From: a bacterium
GTDB taxonomy: Bacteria; Zixibacteria; MSB-5A5; GN15; FEB-12
DNA length: 10,113 nucleotides
Direction of reading: 5' to 3'
Assembly (NCBI GenBank): GCA_030629485.1
Contig: DAOVOW010000040.1
Location: forward strand, 1-10,113
Below the pieces are notes generated by a model. It was given only the letters and a program-made list of their open reading frames with translations, was not told the origin of the DNA and did not search any database. A program made the translations under genes and the position numbers. Below, piece by piece: positions 7,436-10,113 of the stretch (within the stretch, counting starts at the first letter, position 1; every line of letters starts with the position of its first letter).

Positions 7436-8995
7436 CTACCTCGGCGTCAGGATCGCCAGCGGCACCACCATTTCCTCCAGCGAGATACCGCCATGCTGGA
7501 ATGAGTTCATGAACTGCCGCACCATCTCATTGTAGTTGTTCGGGTAGACAAAGTAGAAATCCTCTTTGGCGATAATATATGTTGTCGCAAGAGTCAGCAT
7601 CGGCAATCGGTATTGATCCGGTTTCTTGATCAATAGCGATTCCCTGGGGTCTGAGTTAAGGTTGTCACCGTACTTGTACCGAAGATTGGTCGAGGTCGAG
7701 CGCTTGCCATGGGCGACGGTGCCTCGCTGGCACAAGATGGATCCGTGATCGGAGGTTACAATCACGGTGGTATCACGCCCCGCAAACGCTTTGAGAATCG
7801 CGAACAGCGGGGAGTGCACAAACCAGCTTTTCATCAGCGAACGAAAAGCTGCGTCGGTGCCGGCGATTTCCTTCAGGATCATGTTATTGGAGCGACCGTG
7901 CGCCAGTATGTCCAGAAAGTTGAACACGAACGCCGTCATCGGACTGTCGTAGAAATCGGCGATCCTCTTGGCCAGCGCTTCACCCTGAGTGTTGTCATAG
8001 ATTTTGTGATAGCGCAGCTTCTTGTCGAAGCGCAGGCCGTGGCGGGCGAGGTTATCGCCGAATAGCCGCTCCTCGTTACGATTCAACGAACCTTCGTCCT
8101 GGGCGGCATAATTGTCCGGGTAGACACGATGAATGTCGTCCGGGAACATGCCGGCGAACAGGGCGTTACGCGCGAAGGGAGTGGCGCTGGGCAGCATCGC
8201 GAAGTAATACTCCCGACGGATGTTGTAGAACTCAGCCAACAGAGGCTCTACCAGCATCCATTGATCCAGACGCATGCAGTCGACCACGATGAACAGAATC
8301 TTTCTACCTTCCTTGGACAATGGCACCAGATACTTGCCGACGACGTCCGGTGAGAGCACGGGCCGTTTGTCCGAGTTCAGCCAGGGACGGTATTCCTTGT
8401 CGAGGTACTTTGTAAACTCGACGTTCCACTCCTTGCGCGTCCCATCCAGCATCTGTTCCAGACCGGTGTCCGGGCTGTCGTCAAGCTCAAGATTCCACCA
8501 GGCGAGAATACGTGCAGCTTCGTGCCAGTCTTCCGGACTCAGCGCTCCGTACAGTTTTTCGTTGAAACGGTTGATCTCGGTTATGTAGCGCTTCATCGAC
8601 GAGCCGGTAATGATTTTCTTTGATTCCAATAAGCGCTTGATGACCAACAGAATCTGTGACGGGTTAACCGGCTTGACCAGATAGTCGTCGATCTTCGAGC
8701 CGATGGCGTCATCCATCAGAGACTCTTCCTCCGATTTGGTAACCATCACCACCGGCAGATGCGGCTTTAGTTCCTTGATCTCTTCCAAAGTGCTCAACCC
8801 GTCGCGACCCGGCATCATCTCGTCCAATAGCACAAGATCGAAATCCTCCTTCTGCACCAGAGCGACGGCATCGTCGCCCGACATCGCTGTAGAGAGGCAG
8901 AATCCTTTCTTCTCCAGAAAAAGTAGATGTGCTTTCAACGAATCGATCTCATCATCGACCCAGAGGATTTTCCATTCGCCCGTAGGTTTGCTCAT
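7436..8995 (-). CDS. porX: PorX-like response regulator with PglZ/alkaline-phosphatase-fold effector domain
   Basis: 519-residue response regulator close to the size of PorX, which controls type IX secretion genes in Porphyromonas gingivalis. The receiver domain (about 8-123) has acidic residues Asp14-Asp15, phosphoacceptor Asp58 (LVLLDEMMPG), Thr86 and Lys108. A helical linker (about 130-225) follows. The effector domain (about 230-519) has the alkaline phosphatase superfamily fold, with every expected metal or nucleophile position present: Asp239 (VVDCMRLDQW), Thr272 (SATPFARN), Asp362 and His366 (LDILAHG), Asp416-His417 (TSDHG), and His501 (FQHGGISLEEM). In studied PorX this domain binds zinc and cleaves phosphodiester bonds of oligonucleotides. 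No DNA-binding domain is seen. The ATG at 8995 is chosen over a TTG at 9046 because it makes the 4-bp ATGA overlap with the kinase and begins just before the receiver fold. Family identity is firm; control of type IX secretion in this organism is inference. Confidence 0.92.
   Translation of the reverse strand: MSKPTGEWKILWVDDEIDSLKAHLLFLEKKGFCLSTAMSGDDAVALVQKEDFDLVLLDEMMPGRDGLSTLEEIKELKPHLPVVMVTKSEEESLMDDAIGSKIDDYLVKPVNPSQILLVIKRLLESKKIITGSSMKRYITEINRFNEKLYGALSPEDWHEAARILAWWNLELDDSPDTGLEQMLDGTRKEWNVEFTKYLDKEYRPWLNSDKRPVLSPDVVGKYLVPLSKEGRKILFIVVDCMRLDQWMLVEPLLAEFYNIRREYYFAMLPSATPFARNALFAGMFPDDIHRVYPDNYAAQDEGSLNRNEERLFGDNLARHGLRFDKKLRYHKIYDNTQGEALAKRIADFYDSPMTAFVFNFLDILAHGRSNNMILKEIAGTDAAFRSLMKSWFVHSPLFAILKAFAGRDTTVIVTSDHGSILCQRGTVAHGKRSTSTNLRYKYGDNLNSDPRESLLIKKPDQYRLPMLTLATTYIIAKEDFYFVYPNNYNEMVRQFMNSFQHGGISLEEMVVPLAILTPR
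7438..7442 (-). promoter_or_regulatory. Ribosome-binding site supporting the TTG start of tsaE
   Basis: The minus strand reads GAGGT here, 6 nt before the TTG at 7431. The site overlaps the last codons and the TAG stop of porX, so ribosomes ending on porX are well placed to start on tsaE. It decides the start, because no in-frame ATG lies near the expected N-terminus. Confidence 0.7.
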
Positions 8996-10113
8996 TTGTT
9001 GTTCTGCTTTCTTTCGGTTACGGTTTCTCTCCGGACGGGGAGACAAATTTCAAACATCGTTTCCCCCGGTTTCGATTTTCTGAGCGTTACCTTGCCGCCG
9101 TGATACTCTTCCACGATCCGCTTCACCAACGTCAGGCCCAATCCCCAACCGCGCTTTTTGGTAGTGAATCCGGCCTTGAATATCTTGCGCGCGGCGGGCG
9201 GCGCGATGCCACGACCGTTGTCGGCGACCTCAATGACGATGTCGTTTCCGCTTGGCGCCAGTCGTGTGGTCAGATCGACCCTCCCGGTGCGGCCTTCCAC
9301 TGCTTGAAGAGCGTTCTTGACAAGGTTCTCCAGCGCCCAGCCTAACAACTCGGCATTCAGATGGACCATGGGAAGTTCCCCGGCCTCAAAGGTCAACTTG
9401 ACACCCTCGCCTTCGTACGGCAGGCGTCGCCGATAGTAGTCTACTGTTTCACCGACCAGTTGGTTAAGGTCGTTGGGGATCATCTCCGGAATCGAGCCGA
9501 TCTGACTAAACCGATTCGCGATCTTATGCAAACGGTCGACATCGGCGGAAATGTTACTGATTGTCTCACCGAGCATCTCTTTATCAACATCGCGCTGATC
9601 GAGCCCGCACTCACTGCGCATAACTTCCAGCCAGCCCATCAGCGAGGTGATAGGGGTGCCGAGTTGGTGAGCCGTTTCCTTGGCCATGCCGACCCAGATG
9701 TGTCGTTCTTCGCTCTTACGGATATTCTGAAAACCGATGATGCCCACGATCATGAAGGCCAGGACGATTCCGATCTCCACGAACGGCATCCACTTCAACT
9801 GGTTGATTACGTCCGAATCACCGTAGCAGAAGTAGTTGACATAAGTTTCGCCGAAGTGCAGGGGAAATTCGTTGTTGCGAGCGGTCATTTCTTCGGCCTC
9901 TTTTTTCAGCCGGGCCAGCGTGGCCGCCGAAGTATCCGCCGGGTCGATACCCCGCACGTTGCGCCAGTGAATCGGTTGTCGCTCGCGGTCGAGGACGATA
10001 ATGGGAAAGGTGGCTTTGACGATGATCTCATCGAACACGAACTGCAACTCCTGACCCGAGGTCGGGGAGTTGGCCGCCATTTGCCACAGTCGTACGTACT
10101 TCTCCACTTGAGC
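8992..10113 (-). CDS. porY: PorY-like membrane sensor histidine kinase (5' end cut by window edge)
   Basis: Sensor kinase whose frame stays open to the right edge, giving 373 visible residues and no start codon; a GTG at 10107 is just an internal Val. Residue numbers count from the first visible codon. Residues 1-108 look like an extracytoplasmic sensory segment. A hydrophobic stretch at about 109-128 (MPFVEIGIVLAFMIVGIIGF) is the second membrane helix, so the first helix is presumably encoded beyond the edge. The H-box AKETAHQLGTPITSL carries the phosphoacceptor His149. The catalytic domain has an N-box (ENLVKNALQAV, Asn267), a G1 box DNGRG (298-302) and a G2 box KKRGWGLGL (319-327). The HQLGTPI and KKRGWGLGL motifs are typical of the Bacteroidota kinase family that includes PorY. 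Its stop overlaps the start of the PorX gene by 4 bp (ATGA), which supports a cognate pair. The porY assignment rests on motifs plus this linkage; another kinase of the family is possible. Confidence 0.82.
   Translation of the reverse strand, partial: AQVEKYVRLWQMAANSPTSGQELQFVFDEIIVKATFPIIVLDRERQPIHWRNVRGIDPADTSAATLARLKKEAEEMTARNNEFPLHFGETYVNYFCYGDSDVINQLKWMPFVEIGIVLAFMIVGIIGFQNIRKSEERHIWVGMAKETAHQLGTPITSLMGWLEVMRSECGLDQRDVDKEMLGETISNISADVDRLHKIANRFSQIGSIPEMIPNDLNQLVGETVDYYRRRLPYEGEGVKLTFEAGELPMVHLNAELLGWALENLVKNALQAVEGRTGRVDLTTRLAPSGNDIVIEVADNGRGIAPPAARKIFKAGFTTKKRGWGLGLTLVKRIVEEYHGGKVTLRKSKPGETMFEICLPVRRETVTERKQNNK

Noticed and set aside
8996..9046. N-terminal extension of PorX by 17 residues from a TTG
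   Set aside because: The extension is a very basic, shifted reading of the kinase C-terminus. The ATG at 8995 gives the usual ATGA overlap and family length.

Overview
The window is about 10.1 kb of compact, moderately GC-rich bacterial chromosome in which every recognised gene lies on the minus strand, so transcription runs from high to low coordinates. Nine genes follow one another with junctions of at most 5 bp of gap or 26 bp of overlap. Together they look like one long transcription unit whose promoter lies beyond the right edge. No RNA gene, CRISPR array, insertion sequence or phage gene is visible. The 5' gene pair is the PorY/PorX type of two-component system typical of Bacteroidota. 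Mixed with housekeeping genes in this arrangement, it suggests a member of the FCB (Fibrobacterota-Chlorobiota-Bacteroidota) assemblage or a related candidate phylum. That placement is inference; the phylum cannot be read from the window.

Layout in transcription order: (1) 10113-8992, a membrane-anchored PorY-like histidine kinase cut by the window edge; (2) 8995-7436, a PorX-like response regulator with a receiver and an alkaline-phosphatase-fold (PglZ) effector domain; (3) 7431-6997, TsaE; (4) 7000-6314, TsaB; (5) 6339-5851, RimI; (6) 5847-4993, AccD; (7) 5003-3735, FolC; (8) 3729-2314, a soluble GAF-histidine kinase of NtrB style; (9) 2330-192, a soluble receiver-GAF-GAF-histidine kinase. 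The last 191 bases hold no gene. They carry a perfect 24-bp palindrome, a 19-bp tandem duplication and a short motif of the dispersed-repeat kind.

Functionally the run combines three themes. PorY and PorX should form a signal-transduction pair; in Porphyromonas gingivalis PorX controls type IX secretion genes and its effector domain is a zinc phosphodiesterase. TsaE and TsaB are two parts of the machinery for N6-threonylcarbamoyladenosine (t6A) on tRNA, and RimI is their usual neighbour. AccD (fatty acid synthesis) and FolC (folate polyglutamylation) are a common housekeeping pair. The two kinases at the 3' end have complementary domains that suggest phosphotransfer from the first to the receiver of the second, but no DNA-binding output protein is encoded here.

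Several starts differ from the longest possible reading frame. TTG starts with good ribosome-binding sites are preferred for tsaE and folC. Internal ATG starts are preferred for porX, rimI and the last kinase.
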